From positions 62,001 through 126,000 of the forward strand of contig NZ_JABMEG010000002.1 in NCBI RefSeq assembly GCF_013179735.1: 64,000 nt of DNA, in the 5' to 3' direction. The stretch is from Permianibacter fluminis. Its GTDB lineage: Bacteria > Pseudomonadota > Gammaproteobacteria > Enterobacterales > Permianibacteraceae. The position numbers were made by a program, and so were the translations under genes. Below, piece by piece: positions 27,230 to 35,713 of the stretch (position 1 is the stretch's first letter; every line of letters begins with the position of its first letter). The notes below the pieces were generated by a model. The model made no database searches. It had not been told where the DNA came from and worked only from the letters and a program-made list of their open reading frames with translations.

Positions 27230-27342
27230 GGCGCCGCACCTGATGTTCACAACGATGTGTGTCTACAGGGCCGTGTCTAGATGGCAATGACTACCTCACC
27301 GTGCCTGGACAGTCCGATCACACCTTCTCGAAGGAGAGCTAC

Positions 27343-28311
27343 ATGAAGCTGGGTAATAAATTGCTGCTGGCCGTCGGCGTAGTTAGCGCCGCCGTCGCTG
27401 GCGTTGTGCAGGCCGATGTCGACGCCGCATTGCCGACCTACAACAAAGTCAGCGGCGTCTCGGGCAACCTGTCCTCGATCGGGTCCGACACCCTGAATAA
27501 CCTGATGACTTTCTGGGCCGAAGAGTTCAAGAAGCAGTATCCGAACGTCAACATCCAGATCGAAGGCAAGGGTTCATCCACTGCGCCGCCGGCGATCACC
27601 GAAGGCACCGCCAACCTCGGCCCGATGAGCCGGGAAATGAAGTCGAACGAAATCGCCGCGTTTGAAGCCAAGCACGGCTACAAGCCGACCAAGATCGCCG
27701 TCGCCATCGACGCGCTGGCCGTGTTCGTGCACAAAGACAACCCGCTGAAAGGCCTGTCGATGCAACAGGTCGACGCCATGTTCTCGAAGAGCCGCAAGTG
27801 CGGTGCCGACAAGGACGCCGTAGTCTGGGCTGACGTTGGCGCGGTCGGTTCGCTGGCCAACCAGAAGATTGCGATGTTTGGTCGCAACTCGGTCTCGGGC
27901 ACTTACGGTTACTTCAAAGAGCACGCGCTCTGCAAAGGCGACTACAAAGACACCGTGGCGGAACAGCCGGGTTCGGCGTCGGTCGTGCAATCGGTCGCCA
28001 ACCAGATCAATGCGGTCGGTTACTCGGGTATCGGTTACAAGACCTCGGGCGTTCGCGCACTGCCGATTTCCGACAAGCCGTTTGGCGCCTATGTCGAAGC
28101 GACCGAAGCCAATGCCATCAGCGGTGACTACCCGATGGCACGTTACCTCTACATCTACGTGAACAAGAAGCCGAACCAGCCGCTGAGCCCGCTGGAAGCC
28201 GAGTTCATCAAGATGATCCAGAGCAAGCTCGGTCAGGAAATCGTCGTCAAGGACGGCTATATCCCGCTGCCGGCCAAGGTTGCCGAGAAGCAACTGGCGC
28301 TGATCAAGTAA
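27343..28311 (+). CDS. pstS: Phosphate-binding periplasmic protein PstS
   Basis: A 322-residue periplasmic binding protein. The signal peptide is [24 protein letters not shown], and the ATG at 27343 has AAGGAG six bases upstream. Phosphate-pocket motifs of the PstS family are present: [30 protein letters not shown] and [14 protein letters not shown]. The extra cysteines (SRKCGAD, HALCKGD) may form a disulphide. Here pstS follows phoR instead of leading the operon and has its own PhoB boxes and terminator, which fits its need for a higher copy number than the permeases. Confidence 0.96.
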   Translation: MKLGNKLLLAVGVVSAAVAGVVQADVDAALPTYNKVSGVSGNLSSIGSDTLNNLMTFWAEEFKKQYPNVNIQIEGKGSSTAPPAITEGTANLGPMSREMKSNEIAAFEAKHGYKPTKIAVAIDALAVFVHKDNPLKGLSMQQVDAMFSKSRKCGADKDAVVWADVGAVGSLANQKIAMFGRNSVSGTYGYFKEHALCKGDYKDTVAEQPGSASVVQSVANQINAVGYSGIGYKTSGVRALPISDKPFGAYVEATEANAISGDYPMARYLYIYVNKKPNQPLSPLEAEFIKMIQSKLGQEIVVKDGYIPLPAKVAEKQLALIK

Positions 28312-28344
28312 GCGTAATTGCAAGCGCAAGTGGCAGACAGCAGA

Positions 28345-28378
28345 CAAGACCCCGGCCTCGCGCCGGGGTCTTGTTTTT
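28345..28378 (+). terminator. Rho-independent terminator of pstS
   Basis: Perfect 12-base arms CAAGACCCCGGC / GCCGGGGTCTTG are followed by TTTTT, 34 bases after the pstS stop. Confidence 0.92.
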
Positions 28379-28521
28379 GGGCGACTGTACAGACCGTAGA
28401 CCTTGAACACATGGCGCTGGCGTAAAACGCGTCAGACCGGTTCGATTTGTATCGCCATGTATCCGCCTGCCTCGGTCTGACCGAGCTCCTGATGTTTTTT
28501 TCTACCGCACTGCCCTTATTG

Positions 28522-28536
28522 GTACAGTTTTTGTAC
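28522..28536. promoter_or_regulatory. Small inverted repeat upstream of the BACON-like lipoprotein
   Basis: GTACA / TGTAC arms are separated by five T-rich bases, about 55 bases before the start. It may be an operator or part of the promoter; no partner regulator is known. Confidence 0.3.
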
Positions 28537-28589
28537 ACTCGCCCGCTGGCCGATTGCCATAGCCAATTCAACAAATAAGGGGACACGGA

Positions 28590-30845
28590 ATGCAGTCATT
28601 GTGGCGATATTGTGGTGCGTTGTTGATATCGACGCTGGCCGCGTGCAGCGGCGGTGGCGGGAGTGGCGGTAGTGACAGCAGCGGTGGTGCCAGCTTGTCG
28701 GTCAGCACTTCTTCGATTTCAGTCGATAGCGTGTTCGGTGCCGGTCAAATCAATCGGCAGGTGACCGTAACGTTTTCCGGCAATGTTCTGGTTGCGGGCA
28801 GCCCGCCCGGCTCCAGTTTACCCAATTGGATTACGATCAATGGTGGCGGCTCATCATCACCGGCAACGGTGACATTGAGCATCAGTCCCGATGTGATTGG
28901 CACACAGACCGCAACAGTGCGCTTTGGTACCGGACCTACGGCAGGTGACATAAAAGCGACCAAAGATGTCGTTGTTACCATGCGGGTCAGCGACGGTTTT
29001 GGTTTTCCGCAACATCAGCTTGATGCGTCGGGTTATTGGAAGAGCCCCTATCTCGGCAGCGAAACCATTGTCCTGAACAATAACAACCTGAACTGGCAGC
29101 TCAGTAGCGATGCCGCCTGGCTCAGTGTGGGTCAAACCAGCGGTACCGGCAGCGCGCTGCTGAATATCAGCTTGGATACGGCGGAGTTGCCGGTTGGCCA
29201 GCATACCGGCCACATCAATGTGCAAACGCCGGATGGCAGCAAAACGGCAAGCTTTCCGGTGGTGTTTACCCAATTGGCGCCGACGTTAACGCTGACTCCG
29301 GAGCAGCTCAAGGTTTCGGCCAATGAACTGGAAAAGCTCAGCGACAGTTTGCATGTGTATATCGGCGGACCCGGTGGGACGATTGCGGTGCCATTCACCC
29401 TGGATGCCGTCAACGACCTGCAGTTCAGTGCCAGCAATGGCACGACTGGCAGCACCGATATCACAGTGACGGCGGCGGCCTCGGCGGCGGCGTTGGCGCC
29501 GGGCATCTACAGCCGGCAGATCACTGCTCACGCCAGCGTGCCGGGCGCCGTGCTGACCGGCACGACGACGGTGCAATTGCGGGTCGAGGCACGTGAGTTA
29601 TTGATTCAAAATCCGGGCGTAGCACTGACCCATGGCCCTGATCATGATCGGCTCAGTGCCAGCATTCCGGTACTCGCCAGTGATGGTCAGTCGGCAAATT
29701 TTGATGTGGCATCCGATCAGCCGTGGTTAACGGCGACGCGCAGTGGCATGCAGGTTAGCGTCGTCGCCAATCCGACCGGCTTGAGCAACGGGCTGCATTT
29801 CGCCGAGGTCGCCATCAGTTCGGCAATGGATGCCCAAGTCGACTCGATTCGGGTCGGTTTCTATGTGTTTGATCAAGCCGTTGCGAATGGCGACAAGCAA
29901 ACGTTCGAGAACTATGAGTCGATAATTCTCGTTGACCCTGTCCGACCCTACATGTATTTCCGTGCTGGCTTCGGTGGCGTCTTGGGCTACAACATTTATA
30001 CCGGCGAAAAAGTGCTGGATCTGGATCTGAAAGCCGCTTTGGACCTGTACGTCACCGAGTATGCCGCAATCAGTTCGGATGGCCGTCGGGCATGGCTGCT
30101 CTGCCGTAACAACAGCGCTGATCGCATCGTCACCATCGATCTCGAGCAGGGCGCCCTGCTTGATGAAACCTGGCCAGCATTCCAGTCCGGCGGCAGCAAC
30201 TATTCGCTGACCCGACTTCGGCTGTTGGATACCGATTATCTGCTGACAGGAAACGGCGAATTGTTCAATGCCGATACCCGCACTGCTGTCAGCTACAGTG
30301 GCGGCGTGAGCTACGACTCCAGCATGGTGCTCAATGCATCGGAGGACGGTCGCTGGCTGATGGCTTACGGGAATAATCACGCGTCGACGTTCCGTTTGCT
30401 GCAATTCAAACCGAGCCGCAACCAGCCCTTTGCCGTCAGCCAAAAAGCACTGGTCTCGTTCGACTATCCAGACTATGTCACGGGCTCAACGATTTCGCCG
30501 GACGGCGACAATCTATTGGTCAGTCACTACATCGGCACTGCGGACAACGAACGCTACCATCAGGACGGCAGCGGCACCCTCGCAGATGCGGCCGCACCGA
30601 CACATTATGTCAGGCAGGCCTCGATGTTGAATGACGGCCGCTTCTATGCCTCGCGGTCGAGCTATGACACGCCAAGCAACGCCGTGGTGCTGTACAGCGA
30701 CGCGGGTGTCGAGCAGGGCCGGATCGATACCGCCGATGAAGTCTGGTACATGAAACCGTCGAGTGATGGTCTGCGCCTGGTTCTGGAGATAGGTCGCAAT
30801 ACTCAGCCTGGTTTTATCTTGCAGTCGTATCCGACCTTGCATTGA
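28590..30845 (+). CDS. Lipoprotein with BACON-like repeats and a beta-propeller-like C-terminus
   Basis: A 751-residue surface or periplasmic lipoprotein. The signal is MQSLWRYCGALLISTLAAC with lipid Cys19, followed by a Gly/Ser linker. Residues about 30-430 hold four immunoglobulin-like units of BACON type, for example WLSVGQTSGTGSALLNISLD and WLTATRSGMQVSVVANPTGL. From about 440 on, repeated blades (YAAISSDGRRAWLLCR, GSTISPDGDNLLVSHY, KPSSDGLRLVLEIG) suggest a YVTN-like propeller. BACON domains bind carbohydrate or protein in other bacteria; the ligand here is unknown. AAGGGG upstream is the ribosome site. It is a single gene with its own hairpin downstream. Confidence 0.85.
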   Translation: MQSLWRYCGALLISTLAACSGGGGSGGSDSSGGASLSVSTSSISVDSVFGAGQINRQVTVTFSGNVLVAGSPPGSSLPNWITINGGGSSSPATVTLSISPDVIGTQTATVRFGTGPTAGDIKATKDVVVTMRVSDGFGFPQHQLDASGYWKSPYLGSETIVLNNNNLNWQLSSDAAWLSVGQTSGTGSALLNISLDTAELPVGQHTGHINVQTPDGSKTASFPVVFTQLAPTLTLTPEQLKVSANELEKLSDSLHVYIGGPGGTIAVPFTLDAVNDLQFSASNGTTGSTDITVTAAASAAALAPGIYSRQITAHASVPGAVLTGTTTVQLRVEARELLIQNPGVALTHGPDHDRLSASIPVLASDGQSANFDVASDQPWLTATRSGMQVSVVANPTGLSNGLHFAEVAISSAMDAQVDSIRVGFYVFDQAVANGDKQTFENYESIILVDPVRPYMYFRAGFGGVLGYNIYTGEKVLDLDLKAALDLYVTEYAAISSDGRRAWLLCRNNSADRIVTIDLEQGALLDETWPAFQSGGSNYSLTRLRLLDTDYLLTGNGELFNADTRTAVSYSGGVSYDSSMVLNASEDGRWLMAYGNNHASTFRLLQFKPSRNQPFAVSQKALVSFDYPDYVTGSTISPDGDNLLVSHYIGTADNERYHQDGSGTLADAAAPTHYVRQASMLNDGRFYASRSSYDTPSNAVVLYSDAGVEQGRIDTADEVWYMKPSSDGLRLVLEIGRNTQPGFILQSYPTLH

Positions 30846-30924
30846 GCCGGCAGCTTGTGATGCGCGGGAGACGGCGCGAGACGCCGGTCCCCCGTAACGG
30901 TTTTTGCTTTCGCCAATCAAAACC

Positions 30925-30952
30925 GCAAACGGCCCTGTGACGGGCCGTTTGC
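30925..30952 (+). terminator. Hairpin, possible weak terminator
   Basis: Arms GCAAACGGCCC / GGGCCGTTTGC lie 79 bases after the lipoprotein stop. Only a weak T-rich tail follows, so termination is not certain. Confidence 0.5.
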
Positions 30953-31051
30953 ATTGGTTTGCCAGTCTGGGCGCTATTTGTCGTTCAGGGAATTGGGCCT
31001 ATTTGAGCGTCTCGCCAATAAAATCTGTCCGTTAAATCAGTGGCAATTTCA

Positions 31052-31345
31052 TGGTTTGCGGTGCGGAAGCTGGCGCGACCGATTTGCTAGCCCAAGAAGA
31101 TGGCGATGTTTGGTCGCAATTCGGTCTCGGCCACCTACGGTCGCTTCAACGAGCGCGTGCTCCGTAAGTGTGACTGCAAATACCCCGTGAGATAACGGCC
31201 GGGTTCGGCTGCGGGTCGTGTAGTCGGTCACCAACCCGCTCAGTGCGACCGGTGACTCGGGTATCGGTTACAAGGTCGCGAGTAGCCGTTCAGCGCCCAT
31301 GTCGACGTGATCGAAGTGATGTCGTCAGCGGTTGACTCGCAGGTC
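31052..31345 (+). pseudogene. Decayed fragment of pstS
   Basis: This stretch aligns to the middle and later part of pstS, with short indels and stops. Its GATGTTTGGTCGCAA TTCGGTCTCGG matches pstS near 27872-27899, and GACTCGGGTATCGGTTACAAG matches pstS near 28023-28043 in the same order. CGCCCATGTCGA and AGCGGTTGACT also follow the pstS order. No open frame survives. It is a relic of a second pstS copy or of an aborted local duplication, 2.7 kb downstream of the intact gene. Confidence 0.82.
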
Positions 31346-31422
31346 CAAAAACCGCCGCCAGTGTTAGTGCTTACTCCGCGCTGACCAATCTTTAGCTGGT
31401 TTCAATCCGCTTGCCGGTGTCA

Positions 31423-31468
31423 TTGTCCTGTCATAGAGTTGCGTCAATATATTTCCATATTTCTGGAA
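31423..31468 (+). promoter_or_regulatory. Putative arsR promoter/operator
   Basis: TTGTCC (31423) and AATATA (31446) could serve as -35/-10 with 17 bases between. The inverted repeat TTCCA N6 TGGAA (31453-31468) lies directly downstream, just before the ribosome site GGAAGGG, as expected for an ArsR-type operator. Confidence 0.55.
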
Positions 31469-31475
31469 GGGTGAA

Positions 31476-31859
31476 ATGGATTCGACTCTCGCTGTTCGCC
31501 GGCTGGCCGCGCTGGCCCAGGACTCCCGCCTGGCGATCTTCCGGGCGCTCGTGGTCGCCGGTCCCACCGGTCTGGTCGCCGGCCAGATTGCCGAGCAACT
31601 GGCATTGCCGGCGGCGACGCTGTCGTTCCATTTGAAAGAGCTAAGCCAGGCCGGCTTGATTGCCGGCCGGCAGCAGGGTCGGTTTATCAGCTATTCGGTG
31701 CAAGTGATGGCGATGAATGAGCTGCTCGGTTTTCTGACCGACAACTGCTGTGGCGGTGAGCCCTGCGGGCTGGGATCGCCGGCGACGGCGGGTTGTTGCC
31801 CAACACCGGAAAAAGAGCTTGCTAGGGCAAATCAACAGGAAGGGATGGGGAGCGTGTAA
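31476..31859 (+). CDS. arsR: ArsR family arsenite-responsive repressor
   Basis: A 127-residue winged-helix repressor. The helix-turn-helix lies in [29 protein letters not shown] (about 34-62). The metal site of classical ArsR (ELCVCDL) is absent; instead the C-terminus carries NCCGGEPCG (Cys91, Cys92, Cys97), the arrangement known from the Acidithiobacillus type of ArsR where three C-terminal cysteines bind As(III). The last stretch has another Cys pair. GAAGGG lies seven bases before the ATG. It heads an operon with the GAPDH and arsJ genes. Confidence 0.94.
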   Translation: MDSTLAVRRLAALAQDSRLAIFRALVVAGPTGLVAGQIAEQLALPAATLSFHLKELSQAGLIAGRQQGRFISYSVQVMAMNELLGFLTDNCCGGEPCGLGSPATAGCCPTPEKELARANQQEGMGSV

Positions 31860-31863
31860 AAAC

Positions 31864-32868
31864 ATGACGGTAAGAATCGGAATCAATGGCTTCGGCCGCA
31901 TGGGCCGGTTGGCGCTGCGCGCCGGTTGGGGGCGTGACGACGTCCAGTTTGTTCAGATCAATGATCCGGCTGGCGATGCCGCGACCTTCGCCCATTTGCT
32001 GGAGTTCGATTCGGTGCATGGCCGCTGGCCGCATGCGGTCGCAAGCGAAAAAGATGCACTGATCATTGATGGCAAATCGCTTGCGTTTACTGGCAACAAA
32101 GCGCTCACGGATACCGATTGGTCTGGTTGCGATGTGGTGATTGAAGCCAGCGGCAAAATGAAAACCACGGCGGCGCTGCAGGGCTATCTCGACCAAGGCG
32201 TCAAGCGGGTGGTGGTGACCGCGCCGGTAAAAGAAAAAGGTGTGCTGAATGTGGTGATGGGCGTCAACGATCACTTGTTCAACCCGGCCGAGCATCGCAT
32301 CGTCACTGCCGCCAGTTGCACCACCAATTGTCTGGCGCCAGTAGTCAAGGTGATCCACGAATCACTTGGCATCAAGCACGGCTCGATGACCACCATTCAC
32401 TGCCTGACCAATACCCAAACCATCATCGATGCGGCGCACAAGGATTTGCGCCGCGCCCGCGCCTGTGGCGAATCATTGATTCCGACCACGACTGGCTCGG
32501 CCACTGCGATCACCGAAATTTTCCCCGAACTGAAAGGCCGTCTGAACGGTCATGCCGTGCGGGTGCCGCTGACCGTTGCGTCATTGACTGATTGCGTGTT
32601 TGAAGTCGAGCGCGCCTCCAGCGCTGCAGAAGTCAATGCGCTCTTGAAAGCTGCCGCTGACGGATCGCTGCGTGGCATTCTCGGCTATGAAGAAAAACCA
32701 CTGGTATCGATTGACTACCGCACCGATCCGCGTTCGAGCATCGTCGATGCGCTGTCGACCATGGTGGTCAACGGCACCCAGGTCAAAATCTACGCCTGGT
32801 ACGACAATGAATGGGGTTACGCCAATCGTGCGTTAGAGTTGGCGGTGAAAGTCGGCAAAGCGGCTTGA
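31864..32868 (+). CDS. ArsJ-associated glyceraldehyde-3-phosphate dehydrogenase
   Basis: A 334-residue GAPDH with the NAD-binding start [16 protein letters not shown], catalytic Cys152 in [11 protein letters not shown], and the C-terminal [14 protein letters not shown]. It differs from housekeeping GAPDH in details ([21 protein letters not shown]) that are typical of the enzyme encoded beside arsJ. By family knowledge it uses arsenate instead of phosphate to make the unstable 1-arseno-3-phosphoglycerate, which ArsJ exports. It starts four bases after the arsR stop. Confidence 0.95.
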   Translation: MTVRIGINGFGRMGRLALRAGWGRDDVQFVQINDPAGDAATFAHLLEFDSVHGRWPHAVASEKDALIIDGKSLAFTGNKALTDTDWSGCDVVIEASGKMKTTAALQGYLDQGVKRVVVTAPVKEKGVLNVVMGVNDHLFNPAEHRIVTAASCTTNCLAPVVKVIHESLGIKHGSMTTIHCLTNTQTIIDAAHKDLRRARACGESLIPTTTGSATAITEIFPELKGRLNGHAVRVPLTVASLTDCVFEVERASSAAEVNALLKAAADGSLRGILGYEEKPLVSIDYRTDPRSSIVDALSTMVVNGTQVKIYAWYDNEWGYANRALELAVKVGKAA

Positions 32869-32880
32869 GGCTCTTTCCAT

Positions 32881-32906
32881 TGTGGGTGCAGCTTTAGCTG
32901 CAACGC
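32881..32906. repeat. REP-like palindrome between GAPDH and arsJ
   Basis: TGTGGGTGCAGCTTTAGCTG CAA contains the arms TGCAGCT / AGCTGCA. The sequence belongs to the GTGGGxGCxGCTTxAGCxGC type of scattered intergenic repeats. A partial head of the same kind (CCATTGTGGGCGCAG) occurs near 3627. Confidence 0.6.
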
Positions 32907-32987
32907 TTCATCTGGCGGTTGCACGCGCTGACGGATTCGCGACCAAGGCCGCTCCGACAAAAACATAACCATTCACAGAAGTGTTAC

Positions 32988-34223
32988 ATGACTGCTCTCA
33001 CCAATCTGTCTGCCGACGTCCGCCAATACCTGCTGATCACCGGCAACTACTGGCTGTTCACCTTAAGCGACGGCGCGCTGCGCATGTTGGTGCTGCTGCA
33101 TTTTCATCAGCTCGGCTATTCGCCGCTACAACTCGCGACGCTGTTCCTGTTTTACGAAATTTTTGGCGTTGTGACCAATCTGTTTGGCGGCTGGCTCGGT
33201 GCCCAATTCGGTTTGAACCGGACCATGCACATCGGTCTGCTGTTGCAGGTGTTCGCCTTGCTGATGCTGGCGGTGCCGACTGGCTGGCTCTCTGTGCCGC
33301 TGGTGATGGCGGCGCAGGGTTTGTCCGGCATTGCCAAAGATCTGAACAAAATGAGCGCCAAGAGCAGCATCAAGCTGCTGGTTAAACCCGACGCCCACAG
33401 CACGCTGTATCGCTGGGTGGCGTTGCTGACCGGCTCCAAGAACGCCCTGAAAGGCGCCGGATTTTTCCTCGGCGGCGTGCTGCTGACGGTGCTGGAATTT
33501 CGCGGCGCGGTGCTGGCGATGGCGGCCGTGTTGGCGGTAGCGGGCCTTGCTTGTCTGCTGCTATTGCGCAGCGATCTCGGCAAGGCAAAAACAAAACCGA
33601 AGTTCCGCGAGCTATTTTCCAAGAGCCGCGCGATCAATGTGTTGTCGGCGGCGCGCTTGTTTTTGTTTGGCGCGCGGGATGTCTGGTTTGTTGTCGCTTT
33701 GCCGGTGTATTTGAGTGCGCAGCTCGGTTGGGATTTCTGGCAGGTCGGTGGATTTCTGGCGGCCTGGGTGATCGGCTACGGAGTTGTGCAGGCTCTGGCA
33801 CCGGCTGTTACCGGACGTAGCGGTCAGCGCCATGACGGCAAGGATATCTTTGGCTGGGCAGCGGTGCTGGCGCTGGTGCCGGCCGCGATCGCCGGCGCGC
33901 TGCTGCACGGCTGGCCGCCCGGCGGCGTGCTGCTGTCCGGGCTACTCATGTTCGCGGTGCTGTTCGCGATCAATTCTTCGCTGCACAGCTATCTGATTGT
34001 CAGTTATGCCAGCGCTGATGCCGTGTCCCTTGATGTTGGTTTTTACTACATGTCGAACGCGCTTGGCCGCTTGCTGGGTACGTTGCTGTCTGGCTGGCTG
34101 TTTCAGCAATTTGGGTTGCTGAGCTGTCTTGTCGTGTCGGCAGGGTTTATTGCGGTCGCGGCGCTGATCTCGCTGGCATTGCCCAAAACGCGATTGGCAA
34201 CAGACAACGCGGCAGTGGAATAG
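32988..34223 (+). CDS. arsJ: Organoarsenical efflux MFS permease ArsJ
   Basis: A 411-residue major-facilitator membrane protein with about 12 hydrophobic segments. The family stretches YLLITGNYWLFTLSDGALRM near the start and QGLSGIAKDLNKMSAKSS in the middle identify ArsJ. The ATG at 32988 was chosen because homologues begin close to LSADVRQYLLITGNYW; the upstream in-frame region carries a REP-like repeat. It exports 1-arseno-3-phosphoglycerate made by the neighbouring GAPDH, giving arsenate resistance without reduction to arsenite. Confidence 0.95.
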   Translation: MTALTNLSADVRQYLLITGNYWLFTLSDGALRMLVLLHFHQLGYSPLQLATLFLFYEIFGVVTNLFGGWLGAQFGLNRTMHIGLLLQVFALLMLAVPTGWLSVPLVMAAQGLSGIAKDLNKMSAKSSIKLLVKPDAHSTLYRWVALLTGSKNALKGAGFFLGGVLLTVLEFRGAVLAMAAVLAVAGLACLLLLRSDLGKAKTKPKFRELFSKSRAINVLSAARLFLFGARDVWFVVALPVYLSAQLGWDFWQVGGFLAAWVIGYGVVQALAPAVTGRSGQRHDGKDIFGWAAVLALVPAAIAGALLHGWPPGGVLLSGLLMFAVLFAINSSLHSYLIVSYASADAVSLDVGFYYMSNALGRLLGTLLSGWLFQQFGLLSCLVVSAGFIAVAALISLALPKTRLATDNAAVE

Positions 34224-34238
34224 CTTCAGCAAGCGCCA

Positions 34239-34592
34239 TCAGCGCGCGTTCGCACGCTTGCTGTTCAGCAGCAAACTCAGCAGCAGCACGCTGTCGCTCT
34301 GGGCGTGCAGGCTGTGGCGAACGTTGCCGGCGAGAAAGACCCAGTCACCCGCATTCAGTTGCCGTTCTTCCTGAGCAATGTGCAAGCTCACCGCACCGGA
34401 CAGGCATTGCAAGGTAAGTTCACCGGTGACCTGATGTTCTGCAATGTGCTTGCCGGCCGGCAGCAGCAATCGCGCGACTTCCAGGCTTTCGGTTTTGATC
34501 AGAGTCTGACCGTATACGCGGGTGAAGTGATCATCGTCATCGGTGAGCACGTTCAGCACGTCACCCGAGGCAAGGCGTTTGGTCGCCATCAT
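34239..34592 (-). CDS. Small cupin protein
   Basis: A 117-residue single-cupin protein (VARLLLPAGKHIAEHQVTGELTLQCLSG, then LNAGDWVFLAGNVRHSLHAQSD). Metal ligands are seen as His/His/Glu in motif 1 and His in motif 2. Its start is ATGATG; the first ATG (34592) overlaps the stop of the hemerythrin gene as ATGA and AGGAG lies just upstream, so translation is coupled. It is the third gene of an operon with DUF2249 and hemerythrin genes. Such small cupins near hemerythrin/DUF2249 genes occur in loci tied to nitric oxide and anaerobic respiration; no enzyme function can be assigned. Confidence 0.85.
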   Translation of the reverse strand: MMATKRLASGDVLNVLTDDDDHFTRVYGQTLIKTESLEVARLLLPAGKHIAEHQVTGELTLQCLSGAVSLHIAQEERQLNAGDWVFLAGNVRHSLHAQSDSVLLLSLLLNSKRANAR

Positions 34593-35029
34593 GTCGCTCC
34601 TGTTGTTGCCAGGGCCGCTGCGACCGCTTGCCATTGCCCGGCGGTCAGTCGTTGCTCCAATAGCGGAAACAATTGCCGCTCTTCAAAATGCACATGCGCA
34701 CGCAATTGTTCGCCGAGCGCGCGGCAGCTAACGCCGGTTGCCGGGTCGGTTGTGGCGGCGTCCGCACAGTTTGCCAATGCTTGGCGAAGCGCGACGTGGT
34801 CCTGCTGCAAGCGCAGGCCGTCGGCGCTTTCCTGCAGTTGCACGAGCAGCGGCAGCAACACCGATTCCTCATCGGCAAAATGCTGCAGCAGATCGCGGTG
34901 CCAGCGGCGCAAGGCGTCCTGCGCTACCGCGATGCTCGCTGGCGCGTCGGCTTGCAACAGCCGACGCGCCAGCGTCAGTGCCGGACTGTGTTCACGTGAC
35001 AAACGGTGCAGGGCGGGGTGGCGTCGCAT
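34589..35029 (-). CDS. Hemerythrin HHE-domain protein
   Basis: A 146-residue four-helix di-iron protein. Probable iron ligands: His in LSREHSPAL, His and Glu in LQHFADEESVLLPLL, His in QQDHVALR, and His and Glu in HVHFEERQLFPLLE. This is the HHE arrangement found in YtfE/ScdA-related proteins that handle nitric oxide damage, though the N-terminal ScdA domain is missing. It is the second gene of the operon; the ATG at 35029 lies 42 bases after the DUF2249 stop. An NsrR-like site upstream of the operon supports a nitrosative-stress role. Confidence 0.88.
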   Translation of the reverse strand: MRRHPALHRLSREHSPALTLARRLLQADAPASIAVAQDALRRWHRDLLQHFADEESVLLPLLVQLQESADGLRLQQDHVALRQALANCADAATTDPATGVSCRALGEQLRAHVHFEERQLFPLLEQRLTAGQWQAVAAALATTGAT

Positions 35030-35071
35030 GTGGGTGACTGTCGGCGAAGTGCAAATCAGACGCCAGTCGAT

Positions 35072-35335
35072 TCAACCGGCGCTGCGGCCAAAGTCGATCA
35101 CGATCTGACCCGGCTCGCGGCTTTGGTAGTTGATCTCGACCGCATCGCCGTAGCGGCTGCGAAATTGTGCGAGCAGCGGAATCGGATCATGGTCATTGAC
35201 AAAGCGCATGATTTCGCCAGCTTGCAGACTGTCGAACGCACCAAAAATGGCGGCGTGACGGAACCGTCTGGCGATGCCGCGAGCGTCAAAAACATGGGTG
35301 GTTTGGCCCAGAACGGGCAGGCTGCAATCGTGCAT
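35072..35335 (-). CDS. DUF2249 domain protein
   Basis: An 87-residue protein. DUF2249 is recognised by FDARGIARRFRHAAIFGAFDSLQAGEIMRFVNDHDPIPLLAQF followed by VEINYQSREPGQIVIDF, in short the DP(x)PLLxxF and W/YxxxEPGxxxxxI pattern of this TusA-like fold. The ATG at 35335 has GGAG six bases upstream, so a TTG two codons earlier was not used. DUF2249 proteins often stand beside hemerythrin and denitrification genes. It is the first gene of a three-gene unit. Confidence 0.87.
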   Translation of the reverse strand: MHDCSLPVLGQTTHVFDARGIARRFRHAAIFGAFDSLQAGEIMRFVNDHDPIPLLAQFRSRYGDAVEINYQSREPGQIVIDFGRSAG

Positions 35336-35400
35336 GAGCAACTCCGGGAACAGGGCGACCGGGTGGTCGCGACAGACACAGTTTACGCCGGAATCGCTTA

Positions 35401-35423
35401 AAGATGAAAAATAAATGAATCTT
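35401..35423 (-). promoter_or_regulatory. NsrR-like operator of the DUF2249-hemerythrin-cupin operon
   Basis: A 23-base site with half-sites AAGATTCATTT and TTTTTCATCTT on the minus strand fits the NsrR consensus (AAGATGCATTT, 1 base, AAATGCATCTT): 10 of 11 matches in the first half, 7 of 11 in the second. It ends 66 bases before the start codon. A TATAAG element overlaps its upstream edge and could be the -10. NsrR is a nitric-oxide-sensing repressor. Confidence 0.65.
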
Positions 35424-35677
35424 ATAAAGAGGCGCCGTACCGAGCCCGCAAACCATGTTTGGAAATCAGGGCCCTGTGGTTGGGGCGCGTAGCGGGAGGG
35501 GGATGACTTCGGTCTGTTTCGGCTTGGCGGGTTCTGAATGCCGCCGAATGTGCCTTGCCAAGCATGGCAGCGCCGCCGACGTCCGAACCGATATTGAGCT
35601 ATTGGTGCACACCAGACTGCAGCTATCTGCTTATTCGTTTGATTCCTAACGGGTTTTCAGGCAATACTGAACACTAC

Positions 35678-35713
35678 TTGACATTTAAGACGACTGGTCA
35701 TATTCTTTCCGCC
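35678..35713 (+). promoter_or_regulatory. TetR-family promoter with operator 1; predicted leaderless start
   Basis: TTGACA (35678) and TATTCT (35701) are spaced by 17 bases. The spacer holds TTAAGACGACTGGTC, the first of three copies of this operator. The expected transcription start, about seven bases after the -10, falls at 35713-35714, on the A of the ATG, with no ribosome site in between. Confidence 0.78.

Noticed and set aside
34305-35108. A 267-codon plus frame opposite cupin and hemerythrin genes
   Set aside because: Cys/Ser/Arg-rich antisense product; the minus strand carries conserved domains.
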